Source: Pseudomonas putida (GTDB taxonomy: Bacteria; Pseudomonadota; Gammaproteobacteria; Pseudomonadales; Pseudomonadaceae). Taken from it: a stretch of DNA of 64,000 bases. The DNA lies in assembly GCF_026625125.1 (NCBI RefSeq), contig NZ_CP113097.1:5797052-5861051 (forward strand). The letters run 5' to 3'. A model generated the notes under the pieces. The model searched no databases. It was given only the letters and a program-made list of their open reading frames with translations, and was not told the DNA's origin. Positions within the stretch are counted from its first letter, which is position 1, and every line of letters begins with the position of its first letter. The translations under genes were made by a program, and so were the position numbers. Shown here piece after piece: positions 35,150-43,140 of this stretch.

Positions 35150-36508
35150 CTAGGGACGGAATTCTTCGCTACACCATCCCTTGGGTTTGGGGCCCTTGTC
35201 GTCCTCCATCCAAGCATAGAAAGCTTTGGCCTGCTCCTCTTCGGAGAGCTCCTGAACCGGAGGCCGTCGCAGACGGGCATTGGGCTTCTGCAGAGCATTG
35301 GCTGAGGCATCAAGTTGCTTTTTTACAGATCGTTCCGATGCAGTTAGCGATGAGTCGAAAACCTTCTGGGTGACACGCTCCTGCCGTTCAGCCCGCGCAA
35401 ACTTCACTACGTTGGACGTGAACGCGGCTGGCAGATCAAACGGACACCGCAGGTCTAGATGCTGTTTGGACACCCGGCCACCCAGAGCCAATTTTTGAAG
35501 GTGTTCGACTTGTTTGGCACTGGACGTATACGCCGCTGAGCGGTAAGCCTGGCCAATGTCTTGAAGGGAGGCCGCATGACGGCCTGCACTGCGGCACTCA
35601 ATGTACGCCTGCTTCAACAACTCCACCACCAGGCGCTTGATACCGAATGTGCAACGGTAAATTTCCCGTGCCAATTCATCCTGATTACCGCAAATCGCGC
35701 CATTGCCCACACGAATACATTCATCAATGAAAGCTTTCCAGTCGGAACTGCCAGGCTCATCGGGAAGCATGATTCTTGGGTCGGTCAGCAAGCGCTGCTG
35801 ATCCTCATTGTTTCTTTCAAACAACTTGTGACCCAAGCTGTAATTGCACACGTAGACCATTGGCGGACCGATACCAGCCATGTTCAAGAGGATATCGGTA
35901 ACCTTCGCAGCACCAAGCCCCTTTTGGATGTACTGCATTTCATCCAGGATGACTAACGATACCCCATCACGATTCGCCCTACGCCGGCATTCACCCAGCA
36001 GCTCAGCAACGGTCAGTCGCGACAGAGGTAACTCAACGAACTCTCGAAGAAGGGCTTTAGCATTGGTGGTACCTCGGGCGCTTGCGTACCAATGCGACCG
36101 CAACGGTAGATCACCCTGGAAGTGATCGCAGGACAGATCAATGGGGCTAGGCAAAACCTTGCGCAGCGCAGCAATCGTCTGGCTCTTCCCAACCCCTGCA
36201 AGCCCTGTAAAACAGACCGGCACAGCATCGACTGGAGGTGCTTCATAGAGCCCTCGGGCGTACTCGCGCTCAGAAGAGAACAATGCTCGCGCATGCAGCG
36301 CTGCTCGCCCCACCATCTCTTGGATGAACTCAATCGTAAATGCGTTGGGAATGAAAGATTCACGCAATGCTTGAGACAGCACCTCTGCCGCCAACCGAGG
36401 TTCGATTTCGTACAGACTTTCTAATGGCTCAGGTCGACGTGTGATGATCTGGCGGACCTGATCAGCCGTTTGGCAGCCGTCGAACCAACTCGCAATGGCC
36501 TCATTCAT
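35150..36508 (-). CDS. tnsC: TnsC-like AAA+ ATPase of a Tn7-like transposon
   Basis: A 452-residue AAA+ regulator. Walker A is GLAGVGKSQT (about residues 102-111) and Walker B is LVILDEMQYI (about 185-194); the C-terminal part is charged and probably contacts TnsA/TnsB. TnsC forms filaments on target DNA chosen by TnsD/TniQ and recruits the transposase. The start overlaps the tnsB stop by four bases (ATGA type), showing an operon tnsA-tnsB-tnsC. The family is usually a little longer (Tn7 TnsC has about 555 residues). Confidence 0.88.
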   Translation of the reverse strand: MNEAIASWFDGCQTADQVRQIITRRPEPLESLYEIEPRLAAEVLSQALRESFIPNAFTIEFIQEMVGRAALHARALFSSEREYARGLYEAPPVDAVPVCFTGLAGVGKSQTIAALRKVLPSPIDLSCDHFQGDLPLRSHWYASARGTTNAKALLREFVELPLSRLTVAELLGECRRRANRDGVSLVILDEMQYIQKGLGAAKVTDILLNMAGIGPPMVYVCNYSLGHKLFERNNEDQQRLLTDPRIMLPDEPGSSDWKAFIDECIRVGNGAICGNQDELAREIYRCTFGIKRLVVELLKQAYIECRSAGRHAASLQDIGQAYRSAAYTSSAKQVEHLQKLALGGRVSKQHLDLRCPFDLPAAFTSNVVKFARAERQERVTQKVFDSSLTASERSVKKQLDASANALQKPNARLRRPPVQELSEEEQAKAFYAWMEDDKGPKPKGWCSEEFRP

Positions 36509-38514
36509 TTGGCTTTACCTCGGAATCGATCATAGTCATCTGTATCTCGCTGCGCCGATGCCGATTTAGGTGGTCGACCAATTCGTCTCACGCCACCTTT
36601 ACACTCTTCACCGGTATCTTCTTTGAATCTATCATCGTGAAATTGATGAATTGCTGGTATCTCATTACGAAGCAAAGTTTGAGACTTTCGCCTTAAGGCA
36701 TCTAGTGACTGAAGATCACGTAATGATATGTCCCGATCACCGTCAACGGTCCTTTGCGTCGTTACAAAGTCCAATTCGAACAGTATGCCTCCTACCTCAA
36801 TCCATATATGCCGAACGCACATAGTCAGTACATATACATCAACTTCAATAACGCTACTCCTAGCAACTCGATCAAATATCCCGGTGTTGATCAAATCAAC
36901 AGACCTATACTTGCGCCCGTACAGATAGACTGCGTCTTGACGTACAACGGCCGGGTGCACAGACAGGAAGCTCTTTATGGCAACCTCTTGCTGCATCCCG
37001 ATTGCAGAATTACGGAAGCGGCTGTCCCAGTAATTCCAGATACCCAGCGGGGTGGGCTTTATTCCGCACCAATACATTTCAGTTTCCATGCGGCCACTTG
37101 CGTCAGACGACCGGTTGTCTTTCAGGACTTGGTGAATCTCCCTGCGGGTCATTTGGACAAAATTCAGTGTGCTATGGACATAGGTGGGTTGATCAAGGTC
37201 GGATTTTGCTCGCGGGTGCGATGACTCAACCGTAGCTTTAGACTGGCCAGAGAAAACCGGCGTATTTTCAAGGGTGCCTAGCCAGTGGATCTCAGGCTCC
37301 GTGTCCAGGGCTGCTGCAGGACCTCGATCAAAGACCAGCCCACCTGCCAAGCCTTCGCAGGGCCACCACTCCGGTTTGATGGTTACTCCGAAAAGCCCAC
37401 AAAACCATACTTTGTCTACAGCCATGGAAAACAGACACATCCGATAAGCTTCTTTGGTTTCTTTACCTTCAGCAAAACCAATGCCAACCACCATTCCGGA
37501 CAATCCACACACGGCACGAACGACGCAAAATCCGTCAACGGGGCTACCCTCTGTCAAGCCAGAAAGTTTTTCAACTATATAGTAACCATCAAACTCGACC
37601 TGTTGATTTAGATTCGTCAAGCGCTCTGAGAAACTGCCCAAACTGCCGGTCTGGTTGCGGTTTTTTTGTTTACCCCTTACGCCAATAGATTTTTCTTTAA
37701 CGCTAACTTGTTGTTCGATGCAGTACCGCACTTGGTCAAAGGTTGGAAATGGGTGCCCTTTTCGATTGATAAAAGATGCTACTCCATTTCGTTCAACGGA
37801 AACGCAACCAAATTCCTCTGTGAGAATTTTTCGGTAAACTTGACTATGGGTTTTGTCAGCGGAACGGAATCTAAGATACGCAGCAAGGATTCTTTCCCTC
37901 ATGGCGCTATCGGCCCGGTGACCCCACTCTTTGCCATTGGGTGATGGCCTGCCCAGCCTGCGTACTTTCCCGGGCCCCTCCCTGTCCCATCTACCGATGC
38001 GGTGCAGGGGAGGCATGAGAGCCCACTTGTTTTGTCCAAAAGTAATGTAGGTATAGAACCACAACCTTAAGCGAGCTGCATTTTGCTGAGGCGACTGGCT
38101 TTTGGCGTGAGCGTTGATTACAGCGTCCGGATCGTCACTGGCTAGAACCTCCTGGAGACGAACCATCAGGCCTGAGATAGCCAGAAAACGGCGGTTGACC
38201 TTTTGGTCGTAGGTTTCCTTAGCAGAGACCCGCTTCGTTTCACGCTCTGAAATTGCGATTCCCTTAATCGGTTCCAGCCATGGCGGGAATTTATCCGTCT
38301 CACCTGACGCCAGCAGCGCACCCGTTTCGAGCGCTTCTTCGAACTCGAACCTTGTGAGGGTGATCAACGTGGTGCGCACCTCTTTCCCAAGATCGCTGAA
38401 CTCCACCAAGCGCACTCGGTTGCGGACCGCATCACTGTTCAGGAAATGGTAATAGTGACCTTTGACAAGGCTCCGATATCCCTCTGGCGCAAATAACCTA
38501 GCGCCCGTGATCAC
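36505..38514 (-). CDS. tnsB: TnsB-like DDE transposase of a Tn7-like transposon
   Basis: A 669-residue RNase-H-fold (rve) transposase that joins 3' transposon ends to the target. The DDE residues are probably in QVEFDGYYIVEKL, GGLVFDRGPAA and KATVESSHPRAKSD. N-terminal helix-turn-helix-like regions bind the ends, and a C-terminal basic tail (RRIGRPPKSASAQRDTDDYD) fits the TnsC-interacting hook. The frame overlaps tnsA and tnsC by four bases each. Codon use is more AT-rich than in core genes. Length is close to that of Tn7 TnsB (about 700). Confidence 0.9.
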   Translation of the reverse strand: MITGARLFAPEGYRSLVKGHYYHFLNSDAVRNRVRLVEFSDLGKEVRTTLITLTRFEFEEALETGALLASGETDKFPPWLEPIKGIAISERETKRVSAKETYDQKVNRRFLAISGLMVRLQEVLASDDPDAVINAHAKSQSPQQNAARLRLWFYTYITFGQNKWALMPPLHRIGRWDREGPGKVRRLGRPSPNGKEWGHRADSAMRERILAAYLRFRSADKTHSQVYRKILTEEFGCVSVERNGVASFINRKGHPFPTFDQVRYCIEQQVSVKEKSIGVRGKQKNRNQTGSLGSFSERLTNLNQQVEFDGYYIVEKLSGLTEGSPVDGFCVVRAVCGLSGMVVGIGFAEGKETKEAYRMCLFSMAVDKVWFCGLFGVTIKPEWWPCEGLAGGLVFDRGPAAALDTEPEIHWLGTLENTPVFSGQSKATVESSHPRAKSDLDQPTYVHSTLNFVQMTRREIHQVLKDNRSSDASGRMETEMYWCGIKPTPLGIWNYWDSRFRNSAIGMQQEVAIKSFLSVHPAVVRQDAVYLYGRKYRSVDLINTGIFDRVARSSVIEVDVYVLTMCVRHIWIEVGGILFELDFVTTQRTVDGDRDISLRDLQSLDALRRKSQTLLRNEIPAIHQFHDDRFKEDTGEECKGGVRRIGRPPKSASAQRDTDDYDRFRGKAK

Positions 38515-39476
38515 GGCTCAATCTCCAAGAAAAATTTGCCGTAGGCTTCCAGCAGATCACCACCATCGGTATCGAGAGGATGGTCGATCAGAATCGGCTT
38601 GAAGAAATTTACTGGGAGCGTTCTATCCCAGATGTCTTGGTAGATCCTTGCAATAAACTGGTCACGCTTACCCCATCGGGCTGCATACCGGTAAATGATG
38701 GGGTGGATCAAGGCCCCAGCATGCACAGCGCCCTCAATCTCAGCGCTAAACTCCCTGAGCAGCTCGGGTTCGAGGGTCAGCGGCAAGCCATGCATCGGAA
38801 ATAGCAGATCCAGATTGCCCACGACGATCGGGTCCAGACGATCCAAAGACATTTGCACGGTCCTGATACCGCCGCTTGCGTAATGCAGTTGCTCTAAGGC
38901 TGTGCGCAGCTCAGCATGATCACGGTCCATTTTTTGCTGATTAGGGGTCTTGGCTGCTGAGTAGCGCCTCTCGCTGAAGGCGTTAGCTTGATCCTTCACT
39001 GTCCAGTTGACCGCGTAGGGTCTCCCATCTGAACCCATCAAATACAGTAAAAGGTCCCCCTGATAGGGAAAGGGCATTCTCTGTCGGCTACCAGCTTTAG
39101 TGGTAATCACCACCTGGTGATGCTTGAAGCCAATTTGCTTGGCAATTTCCATCGTCCCAGTGACAGGAAGAGGAAAATGTCCTTTGGTAAGTGGATGCCC
39201 GTGCAATGGATGCGGGGCGTGATATGGCCACAGCATCTTCTGCTCGTGAATGTCGAGCAGCTGAGGATGGAAGAGCGCGAGCTGGGTGAACACCGCTTCT
39301 GGAGTGGACAGCGAGTGAATCGCACGGCCGAGCTTCCGGCTATTCATTCTGCTGATACGAGAGCCCTTAGGGGCTTCTCGTGGAACCGCTAAAACCGATG
39401 GCGTGTAGATATCGCCCCACGCGAAGTGAGCTTGTCGGCTCCTGATGAGGGCAAATCTCTCCTGCAAAGTCATCAT
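38511..39476 (-). CDS. tnsA: TnsA-like endonuclease of a Tn7-like transposon
   Basis: A 321-residue restriction-enzyme-like endonuclease that cuts the 5' transposon ends so that the element moves by cut and paste. An acidic residue in YQGDLLLYL and a lysine in YAVNWTVKDQA correspond to the Asp and Lys of the TnsA active site (D...xK), and PEAVFTQLALFHP fits the preceding glutamate region. The C-terminal half is a winged-helix-like TnsC-contacting domain. It is first in the tnsABC operon, with an upstream region rich in DnaA boxes. Confidence 0.85.
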   Translation of the reverse strand: MMTLQERFALIRSRQAHFAWGDIYTPSVLAVPREAPKGSRISRMNSRKLGRAIHSLSTPEAVFTQLALFHPQLLDIHEQKMLWPYHAPHPLHGHPLTKGHFPLPVTGTMEIAKQIGFKHHQVVITTKAGSRQRMPFPYQGDLLLYLMGSDGRPYAVNWTVKDQANAFSERRYSAAKTPNQQKMDRDHAELRTALEQLHYASGGIRTVQMSLDRLDPIVVGNLDLLFPMHGLPLTLEPELLREFSAEIEGAVHAGALIHPIIYRYAARWGKRDQFIARIYQDIWDRTLPVNFFKPILIDHPLDTDGGDLLEAYGKFFLEIEP

Positions 39477-40116
39477 TACAGTCCAATGTTTACGGACCCA
39501 GGATTGTCATCCAGCCTGGGGATAATTTGCTGGATGCCCCTGTAGCCCTTGCCTCCCGGGCAGACCCAAGAGTGCCGGGTTGTGGATAACGCTCACCTTC
39601 TTGTGGATGAACGAAGTCCTGCAGGACTTGACGTCCCGCATGTTCGGAATAGACAATGGAAAGGTCAGGTCGCTAAATTCTGACTTATCCACAGAGGCCC
39701 AAGGTCGCACTTGGGCCTTTGTCTATCTGACCTCTGGCGTTAATCAACTAGTCAGATTTCATTCAATACTTCCTTATTATTGATACGTGTTAAGAATCTA
39801 GAGCGCAGTTAGTCTGACATCTGCATCTGCATCTGCATCTGCAATGGATGGCGCTGAGTACACACGTGTCCGTGTGTACATTTTAAAGCGCTTCGCTTAG
39901 CAGGGTATGTTACCGCCGTGGTTAACAGGGTGACAACTGAAAAGTCATCCCTCTCTGAGTCGGAACTGGCGTCAAAATTGTCCAGCTCGGGTCATTATCT
40001 AGAGCAACGTGCGCCTCACACTCATAAACGGGTATATATCGCCAGTCGCTTATCTCAACAAATAGTTTAAAGAAATAGCTCCAACCAAATAAAATATTGA
40101 AAACGGCAAGCGTTAG
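39477..40116. other. Divergent control region between tnsA and tnsD
   Basis: 640 bases without a gene. It holds three DnaA-box sequences (perfect TTATCCACA at 39581-39589 and 39685-39693; one-mismatch TGTGGATGA at 39602-39610), an ATCTGC tandem repeat (39819-39843) and a CACACGTGTC-centred palindrome near 39860. Both divergent tns promoters must lie here. Confidence 0.6.
39819..39843 (+). repeat. Short tandem repeat (ATCTGC)4
   Basis: Four tandem copies of the hexamer ATCTGC plus a final A. It lies in the untranslated region between tnsA and tnsD, and copy number could vary by slippage. It is far too short and regular to be a CRISPR array. Confidence 0.8.
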
Positions 40117-41754
40117 GTGAGCAAAATGGCTGATACTGCAAATGCCTCTGTCCCTATCGTTCGATGGTTACCGGATGAGACTTTTTTCAGCGTTTGTTGT
40201 CGTCAGCATCGTTTCATGTGCCAAGTTACTAAAGCTAGCACTACTGCATGGTTATTTGGTGAGGGATCAAGGAGTATACAGCATGACTTTCCTAGCAAAC
40301 TAAACTCTTTGCCGCAAAAAGCCAAAGAAGTATGGGGCAGCCCATTTAACATCATTACAGAACATACGATATTACCTTTGTTTTTTCCTTTTCAATCCAA
40401 GGAAAGAATTGAAGACATCTTTGATACAGTTTCAAACAATTCTTTAGGTACCTTAAAATATCGCTTGGGTCTGGTGACCGGCCGCTTTGGTGCAGAGCAT
40501 CCATTGAAAGCATGCCTCGAATGTTTAAGGGAAGACCGTATCAAGCATGGGGTGGCCTACTGGCACCTGTCCCATCAGTATCCAGGCGTCACGCTATGCC
40601 CTAAGCACGGAACTCTAGTCGGGATTTGCTCGGCCAACCGGCAATGGTCGGACTCTGCACACTGGGTATTACCTGCCGAGGACCTAATAGCGAGCGTTGC
40701 AGAGCAGCCTGTATGCCCGACAGTCGTGCAAATCCTCAAGCGCTTAGGACACTCAGTGATTGAATTAGCCAAGCTAGGCATCTCTGTGCAGTTTCGTCCA
40801 GAGGATGTCACGGCTGCTTATAACGAAGCTATTCGTCACCTCTCCGTAAATACAGAAGCTTGCTTTGATGCCGAAGCAGACCTAGCTTCGTTCGCTTCAC
40901 AACTGCAACCGTATCTTCCATTGGCCTCGCTTCCGACCACTCCACAGAAAGCTAAAACTTTTATACAGAGTCTGATCCGTACACCGCGCGTTAACTCCCA
41001 TCCGCTCAAACATCTGATTATGATCACTTATATATTCGGCGAGTTTGGGCCATTCTTGGGTGCGTTAAATAGATTTCAGTCTGCAGGTGATCAGGATAAA
41101 CATTCTCCAGACCACGGAAGACGAGCAGTAGACGATAAACCAGCAAACCAATTTAAAAGTCAGGAAATCAGGGACAGAGTCTTTAAAAAACTGAAGCCTA
41201 AAAAGCTGAAACCCGAGCTTCGAGACCAAATCTTGGGTTGCTTGCGCAATGGAGTGGAGAAAAATTCCATAGCGGAACGATATGGCGTTTCGGTTTCTAC
41301 GATAAACAGGATCCTAAGAGCTGATCCTCACATGATGGCTGCTTGGACAACTCAGCGCAGGAATCTATCCCTACACGATCATCGTGCGGCGTGGGTGAGC
41401 GCCATCGGCATGAATCCAAACGCCAGTCCGAAAATCCTGAGATTAATGCTCCCCAAGGTCTATCAATGGCTATACCGGAACGATAATGTTTGGTTGATGG
41501 CTCAAACAAAACGGATGCCAAGTGGTCGCGTAGGCAACAATCAAAAAATTGATTGGAGTGCACGCGACCGGCAACTATGCGAATCAATTGAATTGAGTAT
41601 TCAAAGATGGAAAACTTCGGCGACGAACCTGCCTGTTAGAGCTGATCATATTTTCGCGTTGGTGCCGACTCTGCATAGGTGCCTAGAAAAAAGAAATCGC
41701 TACCCAGAAGCACGAAAGCTATTAGAAAGTGTTACCCAATCGACCAAGACTTAA
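40117..41754 (+). CDS. tnsD: TnsD-like target-selection protein (TniQ family)
   Basis: A 545-residue TniQ-family protein, divergent from tnsABC. The N-terminal TniQ domain starts VRWLPDETFFSVCCRQHRFM; the zinc-binding part is CLECLREDRIKHG...YWHLSHQYPGVTLCPKHG (about residues 127-163). A C-terminal helix-turn-helix, KNSIAERYGVSVSTINRILR, lies in the region that reads attTn7 DNA in Tn7 TnsD. With glmS only a few hundred bases away, it most likely directs insertion downstream of glmS. Length matches Tn7 TnsD (about 508). Confidence 0.85.
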   Translation: MSKMADTANASVPIVRWLPDETFFSVCCRQHRFMCQVTKASTTAWLFGEGSRSIQHDFPSKLNSLPQKAKEVWGSPFNIITEHTILPLFFPFQSKERIEDIFDTVSNNSLGTLKYRLGLVTGRFGAEHPLKACLECLREDRIKHGVAYWHLSHQYPGVTLCPKHGTLVGICSANRQWSDSAHWVLPAEDLIASVAEQPVCPTVVQILKRLGHSVIELAKLGISVQFRPEDVTAAYNEAIRHLSVNTEACFDAEADLASFASQLQPYLPLASLPTTPQKAKTFIQSLIRTPRVNSHPLKHLIMITYIFGEFGPFLGALNRFQSAGDQDKHSPDHGRRAVDDKPANQFKSQEIRDRVFKKLKPKKLKPELRDQILGCLRNGVEKNSIAERYGVSVSTINRILRADPHMMAAWTTQRRNLSLHDHRAAWVSAIGMNPNASPKILRLMLPKVYQWLYRNDNVWLMAQTKRMPSGRVGNNQKIDWSARDRQLCESIELSIQRWKTSATNLPVRADHIFALVPTLHRCLEKRNRYPEARKLLESVTQSTKT

Positions 41755-41781
41755 CATGCAAGTGCAGCGACGCTCAGTCAG

Positions 41782-42696
41782 CTATTCCCGACAAGTGGTC
41801 GCATACCTACCATTCCCATAATTACGCCATAGAGACTCAATAGGAATCAAATCCTTATCATGCTCGTACAAATCAACTACAAACCTATCGAAAGTCTCAT
41901 AGGCATAAACCACGATCTTCAAAATTTCTTCGGGAAGAAATTCCGAATTTATAACAGGACTATCGAAGCCTTTTTCTTCCAAATTAATTGAAATCCGATC
42001 GAGAAAATCAATCATGGCTTTCCGCTCAGATTTCATCCGCTTCGTCAGTTTCTTGAGGCTGCGCAACTTATCGGAGAGAATGGCCACTGCAGAATGGATT
42101 GAAATAGAGAATTCATAAGCGCATAGTGCTTCTACGAAGCGAGCATGTTTGAGAGCATCTTCATCCAAGTTCATTACGCTCTCTGCGTCACCGAGGTGTC
42201 TCCCAGAACACTTTCTCCACATCACATCGAGATTGTGGCCTTTTGATGAGAAAGGTTGGTCGCAATATGGGCAAGTGGACAGCAGCACCACATTGTGCGT
42301 GGCACACACGCTCACATGATCAGGGAAATTTCGTCGCCAGTAGGAAAAGCCCAAATCCTTCACGTCCTGCCTAACGCATTCCGGGCAGTAGGCGTGCGAG
42401 TCGGAATTAGTAATCGCCGTTCGGGGTTTGAGATACGCCGTTCGAGAATAACTGACATCTCGGGTATCCCTGATAACAAACTGAAGGGGCAATTGGGTGT
42501 GTTCGTGCAGCAGGCGGTTGAAGCCATAGCATCCTTCCCAACCCATCGTTGAGGCGATCACCTTAACTGCTTGGTGAGTAATCTCCCCTTCAGCAAGCCA
42601 GCGTAACCTGTCTACCCTCCAATCCATAAAATTCACGAGCAAATTGCGGTCAACATATGAGCGCAGAGATTCATCAGGTTGGATACGCAACAGCAT
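41782..42696 (-). CDS. tniQ: Second, short TniQ-family protein
   Basis: A 304-residue TniQ protein convergent with the TnsD-like gene. It begins LLRIQPDESLRSYVDRNLL, the usual TniQ opening, and has paired zinc motifs YCPECVRQDVKDLGFSYWRR, VCATHNVVL and TCPYCDQPF. It lacks the long C-terminal DNA-binding part of TnsD. In CRISPR-associated transposons a short TniQ links TnsC to Cascade, but no cas gene is seen here, so it may serve another targeting route or be a relic. AT-rich codon use resembles tnsB. Confidence 0.82.
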   Translation of the reverse strand: MLLRIQPDESLRSYVDRNLLVNFMDWRVDRLRWLAEGEITHQAVKVIASTMGWEGCYGFNRLLHEHTQLPLQFVIRDTRDVSYSRTAYLKPRTAITNSDSHAYCPECVRQDVKDLGFSYWRRNFPDHVSVCATHNVVLLSTCPYCDQPFSSKGHNLDVMWRKCSGRHLGDAESVMNLDEDALKHARFVEALCAYEFSISIHSAVAILSDKLRSLKKLTKRMKSERKAMIDFLDRISINLEEKGFDSPVINSEFLPEEILKIVVYAYETFDRFVVDLYEHDKDLIPIESLWRNYGNGRYATTCRE

Positions 42697-42780
42697 GGAT
42701 GGGTTGGCCCCTCAGCGACTGATCCCGCGTCATCGTTCAAAGGTTGCGGTCGAGCAACCAATGCGAAATATCAGGTGTAA

Positions 42781-42804
42781 AAAAGGCACCCAAAGGTGCC
42801 TTTT
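42781..42804 (-). terminator. Rho-independent terminator facing left
   Basis: AAAAGGCACC-CAAA-GGTGCCTTTT forms a ten-base-pair stem with a four-base loop. Read leftward the stem is followed by a run of six T residues. It would stop transcripts coming from glmS before the tns genes. It may be the original glmS terminator, now displaced about 340 bases. Confidence 0.75.
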
Positions 42805-43071
42805 CGAAAGGTTCGAGGAGTAGTCGCAGCGATCCTTTAACTCCCAGCCTTGCGACCTTGGGTTCAGAATCCGACCGGCTATGCCCGTCGTCACTACTTC
42901 AGAGAAACCAGCATTCTCTGCTGCCGAAATTGCGGGGGGGCCTTGCTGGTACCCAGTCCCAACGGATGCGCAGTTGCAGTCCTCGACTACAAGCCTATAC
43001 GGGGTGACACGCGTGTCAACTACATTCTGAGGCGTAATTCCAACCCGGATTGGTCCCGAACAGGGTTACCT

Positions 43072-43110
43072 GCGACAGTTTTAATTCCCGTGCGACAGGT
43101 TTAATTCCCT
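43072..43110 (-). repeat. Two tandem 20-base repeats adjoining glmS
   Basis: TGCGACAGTTTTAATTCCCG (43071-43090) and TGCGACAGGTTTAATTCCCT (43091-43110) are tandem near-copies of 20 bases. They are the inverted form of AATTAAAACTGTCGC seen at 17968-18100 and 7312-7347. They end about 30 bases from the glmS stop, near the expected attTn7 insertion point. Confidence 0.7.
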
Positions 43111-43140
43111 AAATCTAACGATGGCCGGTCGCTGCCGCCC

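Larger units (their letters stand above)
35071..43116. mobile_element. Tn7-like transposition module next to glmS
   Basis: Genes for TnsA, TnsB, TnsC, a TnsD-like protein and a short TniQ lie together, 25-45 bases to 6 kb downstream of the glmS stop codon, the place where Tn7 inserts when guided by TnsD. The base composition is visibly lower in GC than the flanking core genes. Neither end could be fixed: the left limit given is the inverted repeat beside tnsC, the right limit the classical attTn7 distance of about 25 bases from glmS. The true left end may lie much further left, making modules A and B its cargo. Confidence 0.65.
42697..43140. other. Region between tniQ and the end of glmS
   Basis: 444 bases where the right end of the Tn7-like element is expected. 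It contains a leftward hairpin terminator (42781-42804) and two tandem GCGACAGTTTTAATTC-type repeats next to glmS. Frames at 42744-43104 have no recognisable content and could be a gene remnant. No clear set of Tn7-type TnsB sites was found by eye. Confidence 0.5.

Noticed and set aside
39819..39843. Tandem ATCTGC units as a CRISPR array
   Set aside because: Six-base units without spacers; a simple tandem repeat.
42850..43104. Rightward frame with a CRNCGG motif before glmS
   Set aside because: Short, runs through the repeat units next to glmS, and only a possible remnant; not supported as a gene.
35150..43140. CRISPR-associated transposon
   Set aside because: Two TniQ proteins suggest it, but no cas gene, no array and no guide-like repeat was found in the window.
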